A stretch of DNA of 64,000 nucleotides from the NCBI GenBank assembly GCA_903858015.1, contig CAIOGZ010000012.1:1-64000 (forward strand), read 5' to 3'. Within the stretch, counting starts at the first letter, position 1, and each line of letters begins with the position of its first letter. The translations under genes and the position numbers were made by a program. This DNA comes from an uncultured cyanobacterium (GTDB taxonomy: Bacteria > Cyanobacteriota > Cyanobacteriia > PCC-6307 > Cyanobiaceae). Below the pieces are notes generated by a model. It was given only the letters and a program-made list of their open reading frames with translations. It ran no database searches and was not told where the DNA came from. Below, in pieces: positions 56,443 through 64,000 of this stretch.

Positions 56443-58026
56443 ATGCGCGTGCTGCTGGTCTACCCCCGCTTTCCGCAAACCTTTTGGAGCTTCGATCGGG
56501 CCGTCTCGTTGATGGGGCATCGGGTGCTGCTGCCGCCGCTGGGGCTGATCACCGTGGCCGCCCTGCTGCCCCAGAGCTGGGAATTCCGCCTGGTGGACTG
56601 CAACGCGCGGCAGGTGGAGGAGGCCGAGTGGCAATGGGCCGATCTGGTCATCCTCTCGGCGATGGTGGTGCAGAAACGGGATCTGGCCCAGCAGATCGGC
56701 CTGGCCAAGCAGCACGGGCGTCCCGTCGCCGTGGGGGGGCCCTTCGCCACCTCAACGCCGGATGCAGCCGAGCTGGCCGGTGTGGATTATCTGGTGCTCG
56801 ATGAGGGTGAAATCACCCTGCCGCTGCTGGTGGAGGCGCTGCAGCAAGGCCAGCGGCAGGGGCGATTCACGGCGGCCGGCGAGAAACCAGATATCAGTAC
56901 AAGCCCGATCCCTCGATTTGATCTGCTCGATCTCAACGCCTACGCCATGATGGCGGTTCAGTTCTCGAGGGGTTGCCCATTTCAGTGCGAATTCTGCGAC
57001 ATCATCGTGCTCTACGGCCGCAAACCCCGCACCAAAACCCCAGACCAAATGATCGCCGAGCTGGCGGCGATTCAACAGCTCAACTGGCGGGGAGAAGTTT
57101 TCCTCGTGGACGACAACTTCATCGGCAACAAGCGCAATGTGAAACGGCTGCTGATCGAGCTGGCCGCCTGGCAAAGGCGCGAATCCTTTCCCTTCTCGTT
57201 CAGCACGGAGGCCTCGATCGATCTGGCCAGTGATGGGGAGTTGCTCAACCTGATGACAGACAGCGGTTTCAATCGGGTCTTTCTTGGCATCGAAACCCCA
57301 GACAGCGCCAGTCTAGCCAGTGCCAGCAAGCACCAGAACACCCGCAGCCCCCTGCTGGAGGCGGTGGACACGATCACCGCCAAAGGCTTATTGGTGATGG
57401 CTGGATTCATTCTGGGCTTTGATGGCGAGACGGCTGGAGCCGGCCAACGGATTGTGGATTTTGTCAACCAGAGCGGTATCCCGCTGGCCATGGTCGGCAT
57501 CCTGCAGGCCCTGCCGAATACGGCGCTATGGCATCGCCTCGATCGCGAACAGCGGCTGCTGCGGGTGGATACGGAGTTTGATGCCGGCATCCAAACCAAC
57601 CTGCTTAACTTTGTGCCCACCAGGCCGATGGCTGAGATCGCCCACGAATTCATCGAGGCCTTTGATGAGCTCTATGAACCGAGCAACTATCTCAAACGCA
57701 TCCATTACTATTCCACCAAGCTAGGCAGCCAACAACGACAGATCAGGCCCTCGTTCCAGGGATTCTTTGCCCACCTCAAAAGCCCTGCGGCCCTGGCCGG
57801 TGTGCTTACCCTGTTCTGGAATCAAGGGGTGCGCCGCAACAGCCGCTGGCTGTTCTGGAGATATCTGCTGGAAACGATCGTTCAACGTCCGCAAGTTCTG
57901 GATCAATACCTTTGGATGGCCGTCTTGAATGAACATTTTCTGGAGTACCGCTCCGTGGTGCGCCAGCAGGTGAGCAGCCAGCTGGATTGGAGCCGGTCCC
58001 ACCTACCTGAGCTGGTGGGAGCCTGA
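56443..58026 (+). CDS. B12-binding radical SAM protein with DUF4070 C-terminus
   Basis: 527 residues. N-terminal cobalamin-binding Rossmann domain (MRVLLVYPRFPQTFWSFDRA to about 150), radical SAM domain with cluster motif CPFQCEFC and GGE-like region around VFLVDDNFIGNKR, FSTEASIDLA and VFLGIETPDSASL, and a DUF4070-type tail. Such enzymes carry out methylations or cyclisations. chlM lies 155 bp downstream, and BchE, which acts one step after ChlM in anaerobic phototrophs, belongs to the same broad superfamily, but nothing here proves that function. The second half is visibly less GC-rich. Start ATG at 56443 at the conserved N-terminus. Confidence 0.85.
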   Translation: MRVLLVYPRFPQTFWSFDRAVSLMGHRVLLPPLGLITVAALLPQSWEFRLVDCNARQVEEAEWQWADLVILSAMVVQKRDLAQQIGLAKQHGRPVAVGGPFATSTPDAAELAGVDYLVLDEGEITLPLLVEALQQGQRQGRFTAAGEKPDISTSPIPRFDLLDLNAYAMMAVQFSRGCPFQCEFCDIIVLYGRKPRTKTPDQMIAELAAIQQLNWRGEVFLVDDNFIGNKRNVKRLLIELAAWQRRESFPFSFSTEASIDLASDGELLNLMTDSGFNRVFLGIETPDSASLASASKHQNTRSPLLEAVDTITAKGLLVMAGFILGFDGETAGAGQRIVDFVNQSGIPLAMVGILQALPNTALWHRLDREQRLLRVDTEFDAGIQTNLLNFVPTRPMAEIAHEFIEAFDELYEPSNYLKRIHYYSTKLGSQQRQIRPSFQGFFAHLKSPAALAGVLTLFWNQGVRRNSRWLFWRYLLETIVQRPQVLDQYLWMAVLNEHFLEYRSVVRQQVSSQLDWSRSHLPELVGA

Positions 58027-58181
58027 TGGTGAACCCCGATCGCCAGGAGTGGAGCCGGCCGCAGGACGGCAACCAGGAGCTAGGCGGGCTCTGGATTGGG
58101 ATCGGCATCTGGAGCGATCCGGCCGCCAAACCCCTGCCCCGCAAAGGTCCCGTAGGATCAGCCTCCCCACAGCCGCGCCCG

Positions 58182-58970
58182 ATGCCCACCGACCTGCCCG
58201 ACTCCAAACCGGCAGCCGCGGCGGCGCCAGAGACGGCAGCGGTGGCCACGGCTGTCGGTACAGCTGCCAGCAAGGCTGACGACAAAGCGGCCGAAAAAGC
58301 CGAGGTGCAGGCCTATTTCGAAACCACCGGCTTCGAGCGCTGGAACCGCATCTATAGCGACAGCGACGAGGTGAACAAGGTTCAGCGCAACATCCGCATC
58401 GGCCACCAGAAAACGGTGGATGCGGTGCTGGCCTGGTTGGAGCAGCAGGGCAACCTGAAGGAGCGCAGCTTCTGCGATGCCGGCTGCGGTGTGGGCAGCC
58501 TCAGCCTGCCCCTGGCCCAGCTGGGGGCCGGCTCGGTGGCCGCCAGCGACCTCTCGGCGGCGATGGTGGCCGAAGCCGAACGCCGCGCCCGGGCCGCCGG
58601 CATCGGCGCCGCCCAGCTCAGCTTCAGCGCCTCCGACCTCGAAAGCCTGCAGGGCCGCTTCCACACCGTGATCTGCCTGGATGTGTTCATCCACTACCCC
58701 CAGGCGGCCGCTGAGGAGATGGTGCGCCACCTGGCCGGCCTGGCGGAGCAGCAGCTGATCGTGAGCTTCGCCCCCTACACACCGCTGCTGGCGTTGCTGA
58801 AGGGCATCGGCCAGCTGTTCCCGGGCCCCAGCAAAACCACCCGCGCTTATCAATTGCGCGAAAGCGGCATCGTGGCCGCCGCTGAAGCCGCCGGCTTCCG
58901 GCCCGTGTATCGCAGCCTCAACCAGGCGCCCTTCTATTTCTCGCGCCTGATCGCCTTTGAACGGGCCTGA
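58182..58970 (+). CDS. chlM: Magnesium protoporphyrin IX methyltransferase
   Basis: 262 residues. SAM-dependent step in chlorophyll synthesis. The conserved part starts at VQAYFETTGFERWNRIYSDSDEVNKVQRNIRIGH, with SAM-binding FCDAGCGVGSLSLPLAQLGA, and ends SLNQAPFYFSRLIAFER. About 40 Ala/Lys-rich residues precede the core, longer than usual. An oxidoreductase gene follows 6 bp later. Confidence 0.95.
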   Translation: MPTDLPDSKPAAAAAPETAAVATAVGTAASKADDKAAEKAEVQAYFETTGFERWNRIYSDSDEVNKVQRNIRIGHQKTVDAVLAWLEQQGNLKERSFCDAGCGVGSLSLPLAQLGAGSVAASDLSAAMVAEAERRARAAGIGAAQLSFSASDLESLQGRFHTVICLDVFIHYPQAAAEEMVRHLAGLAEQQLIVSFAPYTPLLALLKGIGQLFPGPSKTTRAYQLRESGIVAAAEAAGFRPVYRSLNQAPFYFSRLIAFERA

Positions 58971-58976
58971 TCGCCT

Positions 58977-59888
58977 GTGAACTGGCCGGAGCAGCCGATG
59001 CAGGCGGCCTTCATCGGCCTCGGCGCCCTCGGCACGCCGATGGCCACCAACCTGCTGCGGGCGGGCTGGAGCCTGACGGTGCACAACCGCAGCCGTGAGC
59101 GGGAACAACCCCTGGCCAGCCAGGGCGCCCAGCGGGCCGCCACCCCGGCTGCTGCCGCCGCCGCCGCCCCAGTGCTCTGCCTTTGCCTCAGCGACGACAA
59201 CGCCGTTTGCGCCGTGCTGCTGGAGGGTGCTGATGCCGCGATCGGCGGCCTGGCCCCCGGCAGCCTGGTGATCGACTTCTCCACGATCGCCCCCGCCAGC
59301 AGTGAAGCCTTGGCCGGCCAGCTGGCCCAGCGCGGCGTGGCCTACCTCGATGCGCCGGTTACCGGCGGCACCGAGGGGGCCCGGGCCGGCACGCTGTCGG
59401 TGTTGGTGGGGGGCGCCGCAGCCGATCTGGAGCGGGCCCGGCCGCTGCTGGCGGTGGTGGGCGGCCGGATCAGCCACTTCGGGCCGGTGGGTGCCGGCCA
59501 GCGGGTGAAAGCGGTGAACCAGGTGCTGGTGGCGGGCAGCTACGCGGCCGTGGCCGAGGCGCTGGCCCTCGGCCAACGGCTGGGCCTACCGATGCCGCAG
59601 GTGTGCGAAGCCCTGGTGGATGGAGCCGCCGGCTCCTGGGCCCTGCGCCACCGGGCCGCCTCGATGCTGGCCGGCGACTACCCGCTGGGCTTCAAGCTGG
59701 CGCTGCACCACAAAGACCTGGCGATCGCCCTGGCCGCCGCCGCCGCCACCGGCCTGCAGCTACCGGTGTGCGAGCAAGTGGCGGCGATGGAGGCCGCCTT
59801 GATGGCCGCCGGCCATGGCGAAGAGGATGTGTCGGCGCTGGCGCGGTGGTTTGAGGGGGGAGCAGGTTTTGGGCCGAGGGAGCGTTGA
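58977..59888 (+). CDS. NAD(P)-dependent beta-hydroxyacid dehydrogenase family
   Basis: 303 residues. Rossmann motif AFIGLGALGTPMATNLLRAG, substrate-binding YLDAPVTGGTEGARAGTLSVLVGG and catalytic Lys in GAGQRVKAVNQVLVAGSYAAVAEAL, followed by LALHHKDLAIAL, as in 3-hydroxyisobutyrate, glyoxylate or tartronate semialdehyde reductases. The start is GTG at 58977 or ATG at 58998. The stop abuts the hicA remnant on the other strand. Confidence 0.9.
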   Translation: MNWPEQPMQAAFIGLGALGTPMATNLLRAGWSLTVHNRSREREQPLASQGAQRAATPAAAAAAAPVLCLCLSDDNAVCAVLLEGADAAIGGLAPGSLVIDFSTIAPASSEALAGQLAQRGVAYLDAPVTGGTEGARAGTLSVLVGGAAADLERARPLLAVVGGRISHFGPVGAGQRVKAVNQVLVAGSYAAVAEALALGQRLGLPMPQVCEALVDGAAGSWALRHRAASMLAGDYPLGFKLALHHKDLAIALAAAAATGLQLPVCEQVAAMEAALMAAGHGEEDVSALARWFEGGAGFGPRER

Positions 59889-60035
59889 TCAGCGCAGGCC
59901 CTGGCGTGAATAACCGCAGGCCTTGGCGGCATGCCGAAGAATATGGTGGCTTCCCTTCACCCTCTGAACAAGCAAGCCAGCCATCTTAAGTGTCTTAATT
60001 AGGTCTTTCCCTGTAACGCCTGAGTATTTCGACAC
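59889..60035 (-). pseudogene. hicA: HicA toxin remnant, truncated
   Basis: From a GTG at 60035 the frame reads SKYSGVTGKDLIKTLKMAG and VKGSHHILRH, which is the HicA double-stranded-RNA-binding-like fold with the catalytic His in GSHH. After RHAAK the homology leaves the frame; a shifted frame continues RPAVIHAR, like the usual GRPAVIPVHA segment, and the end is lost where it meets the oxidoreductase gene. It begins 2 bp after the hicB stop, the normal hicB-hicA spacing. Probably inactive. Confidence 0.72.
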
Positions 60036-60037
60036 GC

Positions 60038-60246
60038 CTAAACCGCAACCCCCTGAACACCCACAAAATCAAATTGCTCAATGTCGCCTCCTTGGACTTC
60101 AAGGCACAGTTCTACAGCTTCCTTGATACGCACCATCAGCTCATCAAGGGAGTGTGCCTGGCTGTGGCAACCAGAGAGAGTGGGCACAGTCGCAACGAAA
60201 GACCGTCTGAGTCTTTCTCGACAACGACATCGAACTGCCTTACCAT
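60038..60246 (-). pseudogene. hicB: HicB antitoxin remnant with one-base frameshift
   Basis: The ATG at 60246 opens MVRQFDVVVEKDSDG in one frame. The next part, SFVATVPTLSGCHSQAHSLD then ELMVRIKEAVELCLEV and the end FDFVGVQGVAV, is in another frame. Together they form a full HicB (DSDG-x-FVATVP-x-LxGCHSQ-x-x-SLDEL). The span is 209 bases; one base more would give an intact 69-codon gene. The break is at about 60200 within GACGGTCTTTCG. Too short and broken to appear as one open frame. Confidence 0.82.
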
Positions 60247-60400
60247 GGAAGCTTCATGTATTTTAATCCATTAGCTCCAATCAGCCCTCCGCTGGGACTC
60301 CCTCAGTGGGACCGGCCAACGCTTGCCATCACCTGGCCGCAAGGAGCTTGTGTCTATTGAGAATGGGTGACGCGGGTGGCCGCTCAGCTGTATGGCATTG

Positions 60401-61179
60401 CTATGTCGCATCCGAAGCACTTGTGCAAACTCGAGTGATGAGATCAGCAAGCTCAAGATACTCTCTATGAATTACAATCGACCATTTGAATTCACGGGCA
60501 GATCCGTCTTGGTCGATGTGCCGATCGGAATCTTCCCTGTAGTCCCAGTGGCGTTCAGTTACTTCTGTTGAAAAGATACCCACTGCCTCTACTTTCTTCG
60601 CCCATGCTCCTATAGGCTCATTAAGATTCAACGGGGACACTGAAATCGCGGCTTCATGCTTCCAATTAGAGTCAATCTGTTCACTGTGCCACCCGATCTT
60701 AATCTCTCCGTTCTTGGCAAGGCTCACATCTTTCTTCCTGGGCCCTATCGCATCCTGCATGCAGCCATGGACAAATGAAGCGAATTCTTTAAGTTCATCA
60801 TCATAAAGACTTTGCACCACGTCCATCATTACCTCCCCATTGGCATCGGCAGTGCGCTCTTCTGCCAGAATTCGAGCTGTTAAGACTGCGATCACTCGTG
60901 GGCCAAGTGTTTTAGATCGCGATAAAGTTACGCGACGGCAAGCATCAAAAAGAACTTCGGTGGCGATTTCGTCATCGAGTATATGTTCGATTAATAGCAT
61001 AAGACTTTGAGATTCCCCCCATTCTGTTCCCGCTGAACTTCCAGGCAGAGTTGGTCAAGGAACTGACCCGCGCGATATCTCGACCAACGCTCGATCACAT
61101 GCACGCGAAACAGATCACCAATGCGATCAAGTGCTTTGCCAGATATGTGCCCAGTTAGCATGCTGCCTATTGGGTCCAT
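60401..61179 (-). pseudogene. Unknown protein split by a frameshift in a G6 run
   Basis: A 62-codon frame starts at 61179 (LDRIGDLFRVHVIERWSRY, LCLEVQREQNGG) and ends at 60991. A second frame starts at 61000 and runs 199 codons (LLIEHILDDEIATEVLFDACRR, TLGPRVIAVLTARIL). At a run of six G (plus strand C6, 61015-61020) adding one G would fuse them as EVQREQNGGESQSLMLLIEH, giving about 260 residues of consistent amphipathic helical sequence. I do not recognise the family. Less GC-rich than the core genes. Could be a true pseudogene, phase variation or an assembly error. Confidence 0.6.
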
Positions 61180-61952
61180 GGTCTTAATCAGCCAGTAGGG
61201 GTCTTTAACCTAAACCATTGCGCCTTTTTCGGGCGGTGTTGCCATGTCAACGTAACGCCAATTGGATGGTTTCCGAGAACCACGGCGGCGCGCCTGCTTC
61301 TGTCCGATAACCACCACCTTGTTGCCAAGTTAATCCTAGCTACCGCAGTCAGTTCATGGCAAATGTGTTCGTCGTGAACAATGGCAATCGGACCCGATAT
61401 CCACATTGAGCTGTTGCTACGAACCGTCCTACGGGCCAAGAAGAGGGTCGGCCCTAAAAGGCAGACACGGCAGAAGCCATAGGCATAACGCTACGGCGAC
61501 TCAATCCTAGCTTTTTTCTACACCAGATTTGGGAATGCTAGAACAAGCGGTGTCTAGCGTGGATCCTCGCGGGCACGGCATCAGCGCGTCGACAACATGA
61601 TCCGACTACCACATATTGTCGAATTACCTTCGCCATTTCAGGTAATCAATCAGAGAAATCTGTGATTCGCCAATTAACCCATGCAAGTATTTTAGCGAAA
61701 CACAACATGGCCTTAGCTTGGCTTTTCCGATCCTTCGAACTCTTATTGGGAGGCTCCGAGAACCACGCTCGCTGGGGCTGAGCTTTCTGCAAACAAAATC
61801 AAGTGGGGCTGGGGCGCCCCGTCTGAATCAAGAGCCAGCATAGACTTTGATCAGGAGGATAGCCAACAGTAGCTGTGGTTCTACGGTTCGCAAACCACCT
61901 GTTCGAGCTACTACACAAGATCCGCAGGCCTGCGCAGCTCGAGAGAGCAGGG
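61180..61952. other. Gene-poor, lower-GC stretch
   Basis: About 770 bases. An 83-codon TTG-started frame on the minus strand (61188-61439) has no recognisable motif. The remainder, 61440-61950, contains stops in all frames and no clear RNA gene, attC site or insertion-sequence end. I see nothing I can name. Confidence 0.5.
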
Positions 61953-62256
61953 TTAAGCATCTGGAGTGTAGATCAGGCTGGTGTTCAAGTCCATGTGGGC
62001 CACCAGCTCTTGAATGGTTCGGCTGGCCTGGCCCCGCTCCATCAGGTGTGGAGCCTTACCTTACCGCAGGCCAGCGGGGCGAAGCCATTAGAAGTGGCGA
62101 AAGGTGTGGCTGCTGGCTTGTTTGCTCAATCCAGGCTTCGGCTACGGCTCGCTTCGCCGCCTTGGATATTTCGCTCGTATCGAGGTGAGGGTGGCCCTGG
62201 GCAGCGAGCACCAGCCGGGCAGACCCATGGCCGACATCACGATCACCAACCATCAC
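61953..62256 (-). pseudogene. Tyrosine recombinase remnant, integron-integrase/XerC type
   Basis: Reading leftward, fragments in successive frames give HPHLDTSEISKAAKRAVAEA (62130-62190 area), then QASSHTFRHF (to 62091), a 42-base insertion, then HLMERGQASRTIQELVAHMD followed by LNTSLIYTPDA and a stop at 61953. These correspond to the C-terminal catalytic domain of IntI/XerC recombinases: HxxR box (HTFR), the ELxGH-like ELVAH and nucleophile Tyr in IYT. The N-terminal half is missing. Clearly inactive. Confidence 0.75.
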
Positions 62257-62328
62257 GGCCTACCTGCCCTGAGATCAATGGGCCCTACGTGATGGCCAGC
62301 AACCAGAGCGAGTATGGAACAACCGAGT

Positions 62329-62538
62329 TCATTCCAGCCCATCAAGGGGCTGGGTGCGGTCAGCCTCCAAGTCACGAATCGCTTCCCCTGCCAGGTGTTC
62401 AAGCAGGTTCTGGGACTCGGCGAACAGGTTGCTCCAGCTCTCTTGCGAGCCGATTTCCTCCAGCACGATCGCCGTGGGCGCGTTCTGTGCCTCCAGCGGC
62501 AGCTTGGCCGCTGGAGCGATCGCGGCCAGGAAAATCAG
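62329..62538 (-). pseudogene. Antitoxin-like remnant without start codon
   Basis: An open stretch after a TAA at 62539-62541 reads about 69 codons and includes LLEHLAGEAIRDLEADRTQPLDGLE at its end (in part). The ending -x-TQPLD- is common in small RelB/Phd-like antitoxins. No ATG precedes it. Its TGA overlaps an ATG (62330-62332) that opens only 14 codons, which looks like the antitoxin-toxin overlap of a module whose toxin is gone. Confidence 0.4.
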
Positions 62539-62577
62539 TTACTCAAACCGTCCTCGAATCTAAGCTTCTGCCATCCA

Positions 62578-63357
62578 CTACAGCGCCAACGCCCCCCGAT
62601 CAAGCGAATGCAGCCGCCGCTGGGCCTCCTGCACCGCCGCCGGGCAGTGGACGGCGGCGAAGCGACGGAAGATGCCCCGCTGCACCTTGTCGCCCCAGCA
62701 GTGCAGTAGGTGGACGGGTTTGCCGCGGGCGTCGCGGGGGGAGCTGTTGTAGCTGCTGGGCAACACGGCCACCTGGATGCCGGTGCTGGCGATCGCCCGC
62801 ACCAGGGCCAATTGATCTTGGCGGGCGAAGCGGCGCCACTGCTGATGCCAGTGTTGGAAAAGGGTTGCGGTTGGCTCGCCAGCACGCCACAGGATCAGGC
62901 CGCTGTTGAACTGTTGGGCATCGCCACCGACGGCCTCCAGGGTGCAGGCCTTCTCTTGGGGATCGACGTGATCACACAAACTCACCAACGGCAGGCGATC
63001 CGGCACCAGGCCAATTGGATCCTGCTCCAGGCTCTGCCAGAGCGGGCCCAGGGGCTGCATGGTGAGCATGTCCGCATCCACGTAGAGGCTGTCGCGGTAG
63101 GGGCTGAGGGAGGCCAGGCTTGTTTTGATCCAGCGGGAGGAGAAATTTTTGGCAGCCGCGGGCAAATCGGGCTGCACCAGGTGAAGGCTGATCCCGGTGC
63201 CCTGCAGATCCACCCCTTGCAACTGCGGCCGATCAGACAGCAAGGTGATCGGCAACATGGGTTCATGCTGCCGCAGGGCGAGGGCCGAAATCAAGGCGGC
63301 TTCTAGATAGAAAAAGCTGCCTGTAGCGCAGAATAGAGCGCCGCGATCAGCGTTCAT
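62578..63357 (-). CDS. Glycosyltransferase, GT8-like fold
   Basis: 259 residues. Features: ALFCATGSFFYLEAALISALALR at the start, DxD motif in SLYVDADMLTMQPLGPLW, then QFNSGLILWRAGEPTATLFQHWHQQW and the C-terminal LLHCWGDKVQRGIFRRF. This matches the nucleotide-diphospho-sugar transferase superfamily (GT8-type order). Substrate unknown; probably polysaccharide or glycolipid decoration. ATG start at 63357. Confidence 0.78.
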   Translation of the reverse strand: MNADRGALFCATGSFFYLEAALISALALRQHEPMLPITLLSDRPQLQGVDLQGTGISLHLVQPDLPAAAKNFSSRWIKTSLASLSPYRDSLYVDADMLTMQPLGPLWQSLEQDPIGLVPDRLPLVSLCDHVDPQEKACTLEAVGGDAQQFNSGLILWRAGEPTATLFQHWHQQWRRFARQDQLALVRAIASTGIQVAVLPSSYNSSPRDARGKPVHLLHCWGDKVQRGIFRRFAAVHCPAAVQEAQRRLHSLDRGALAL

Positions 63358-63622
63358 TGTTGATCTTGCGACGGGCTCGGTTGTGGCGGAAGTGATGCAC
63401 GGATTGGCTAACAGACACTCGTCTCAATGGTTCCGAGGGCAGTGCAAAAGTTGCAGGCGATGGGATCAGCGAACTAGCCAAAAAAGTGCCACGAAGACGG
63501 CCCAGAAGAAAGCTAGAAAGTTAGTTCGTAATTACTTGTCAAGCTAGCGCAGGAGCGCCCCCAGCAGTGGTTTAACTCTGGAGCAACAGCGGGGGCTCCC
63601 AGGCTGGGCCGGTCTGGGCCCC

Positions 63623-64000
63623 TCACCCCGCCAGCGTCTGCGGGGCTGCCAGCGCCTGCGGCAGCTCCAGCAGCAGCCGCTCCCCGCTGGGTCGCGTCAG
63701 CTCCAGCCGCCAGGCCTGCAGCCGGTAGCCCCCTTCGCCCGGCCGGGCCGCCGCGGCCGCCTGCCCCCCCGGGCCATAGAGCGGATCGCCCAGCAGCGGT
63801 GCCCCCAGCGCCGCGCAATGGATCCGGATTTGGTGCGGACGGCCGCTGGCGATCGCCACCTGCACTAGGTCTGCAGTGGCGGTGCGCTGCAGCAGGGTGA
63901 GACGGCTGCGGGCGGCCAGATCACCGGCTTCGGCACCATCGGCGGCGCACCAGATCTGCCCCAGCTGCGGATGGGGGCGGCGGCCAATCGGGTTAGCGAT
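63623..64000 (-). CDS. RluA-family pseudouridine synthase, C-terminal part (cut by window edge)
   Basis: The frame is open to the right edge and reads IANPIGRRPHPQLGQIWCAA, then LVQVAIASGRPHQIRIHCAALGAPLLGDPLYGPGG and LQAWRLELTRPSGERLLLELP (in part). The GRPHQIRIHCA motif is the RluA/RsuA substrate-binding signature, and the catalytic Asp lies further upstream, outside the window. Modifies rRNA or tRNA uridines. Confidence 0.88.
   Translation of the reverse strand: MANPIGRRPHPQLGQIWCAADGAEAGDLAARSRLTLLQRTATADLVQVAIASGRPHQIRIHCAALGAPLLGDPLYGPGGQAAAAARPGEGGYRLQAWRLELTRPSGERLLLELPQALAAPQTLAG

Noticed and set aside
54614-56512. A 632-codon plus-strand frame across purE and nagA
   Set aside because: Gly/Ala/Arg-rich shadow of nagA in another frame; no motif.
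61188-61439. Possible small gene of 83 codons, with a faint transposase-like look in a shifted frame
   Set aside because: TTG start, no motif I can defend, and the resemblance is too weak to report as a mobile element.
59889-62000. attC sites of an integron
   Set aside because: I looked for paired RYYYAAC/GTTRRRY boxes flanking the minus-strand remnants; isolated GTTATGC- or GTAACGCC-like strings occur, but no pair folds convincingly by eye.
62314-62709. A 131-codon plus-strand frame
   Set aside because: Runs over the antitoxin-like remnant and the 3' end of the glycosyltransferase with no homology of its own.

Overview
This 64 kb window is a GC-rich cyanobacterial chromosome segment. It carries the start of psbD, ycf3, ycf34, rpaA, rpaB, the plant-type carotenoid genes crtB and crtP, chlM, a LysR regulator of the RbcR type and seven NDH-1 subunit genes (ndhM, F, D, A, I, G, E). 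The HIP1 octamer GCGATCGC occurs at least a dozen times. High GC, compact operons, many GTG/TTG starts and a gene order resembling (from memory) marine Synechococcus and Prochlorococcus point to a Cyanobium / Synechococcus subcluster 5.2-type picocyanobacterium. The genus is an inference; no rRNA is present to settle it.

Layout. 0-9.5 kb: psbD (cut by the left edge), a UPF0367 protein, a lone ABC ATPase, tRNA-Asn, rpaA, a leftward holB-tmk-copper ATPase group, ycf3 and radA. 9.5-14.5 kb: rpaB followed by a lipid block plsX-fabH-fabD-plsC. 14.4-19 kb: DUF218, tsaB and ycf34 (leftward), then a CCA-adding enzyme, an RRM protein and an alpha/beta hydrolase. 19-21.3 kb: crtP-crtB. 21.6-28.6 kb: ndhM, DUF3172, rbcR, an NnrU/Z-ISO family gene, ndhF1 and ndhD1. 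28.8-32.8 kb: LapA-like protein, scpA, a sugar nucleotidyltransferase, metF and a PedR-like regulator. 32.8-41.1 kb: a long leftward run DUF3352-sixA-gltA-ndhA-I-G-E-nadK-CYTH. 41.1-43.5 kb: rhodanese, hrcA and an Anbu-type peptidase.

From about 43.5 kb the core order (trpB, SUI1, cysC, purE, nagA, chlM) is interrupted by accessory genes: an AraC regulator, a PEP-CTERM-like exported protein, a small secreted NTF2-like protein, a lipocalin, a permease, a B12 radical-SAM protein and a 707-residue protein at 50.3-52.4 kb. That last protein joins a nucleoside-deoxyribosyltransferase/TIR-like domain, a TRAFs-binding (DUF4071-like) TPR region and a C-terminal SLOG domain. It looks like a one-gene nucleotide-sensing conflict or defence protein and is the strongest candidate for an undescribed system here.

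59.9-62.5 kb is a gene graveyard: a hicB antitoxin with a one-base frameshift, a truncated hicA toxin, an unknown gene broken at a run of six G, an integron/XerC-type tyrosine recombinase remnant and an antitoxin-like remnant. The window ends with a glycosyltransferase and the 3' part of an RluA-type pseudouridine synthase. Short tandem repeats (9-20 bp) recur at gene ends, and three of the arrays start at or run through a stop codon.
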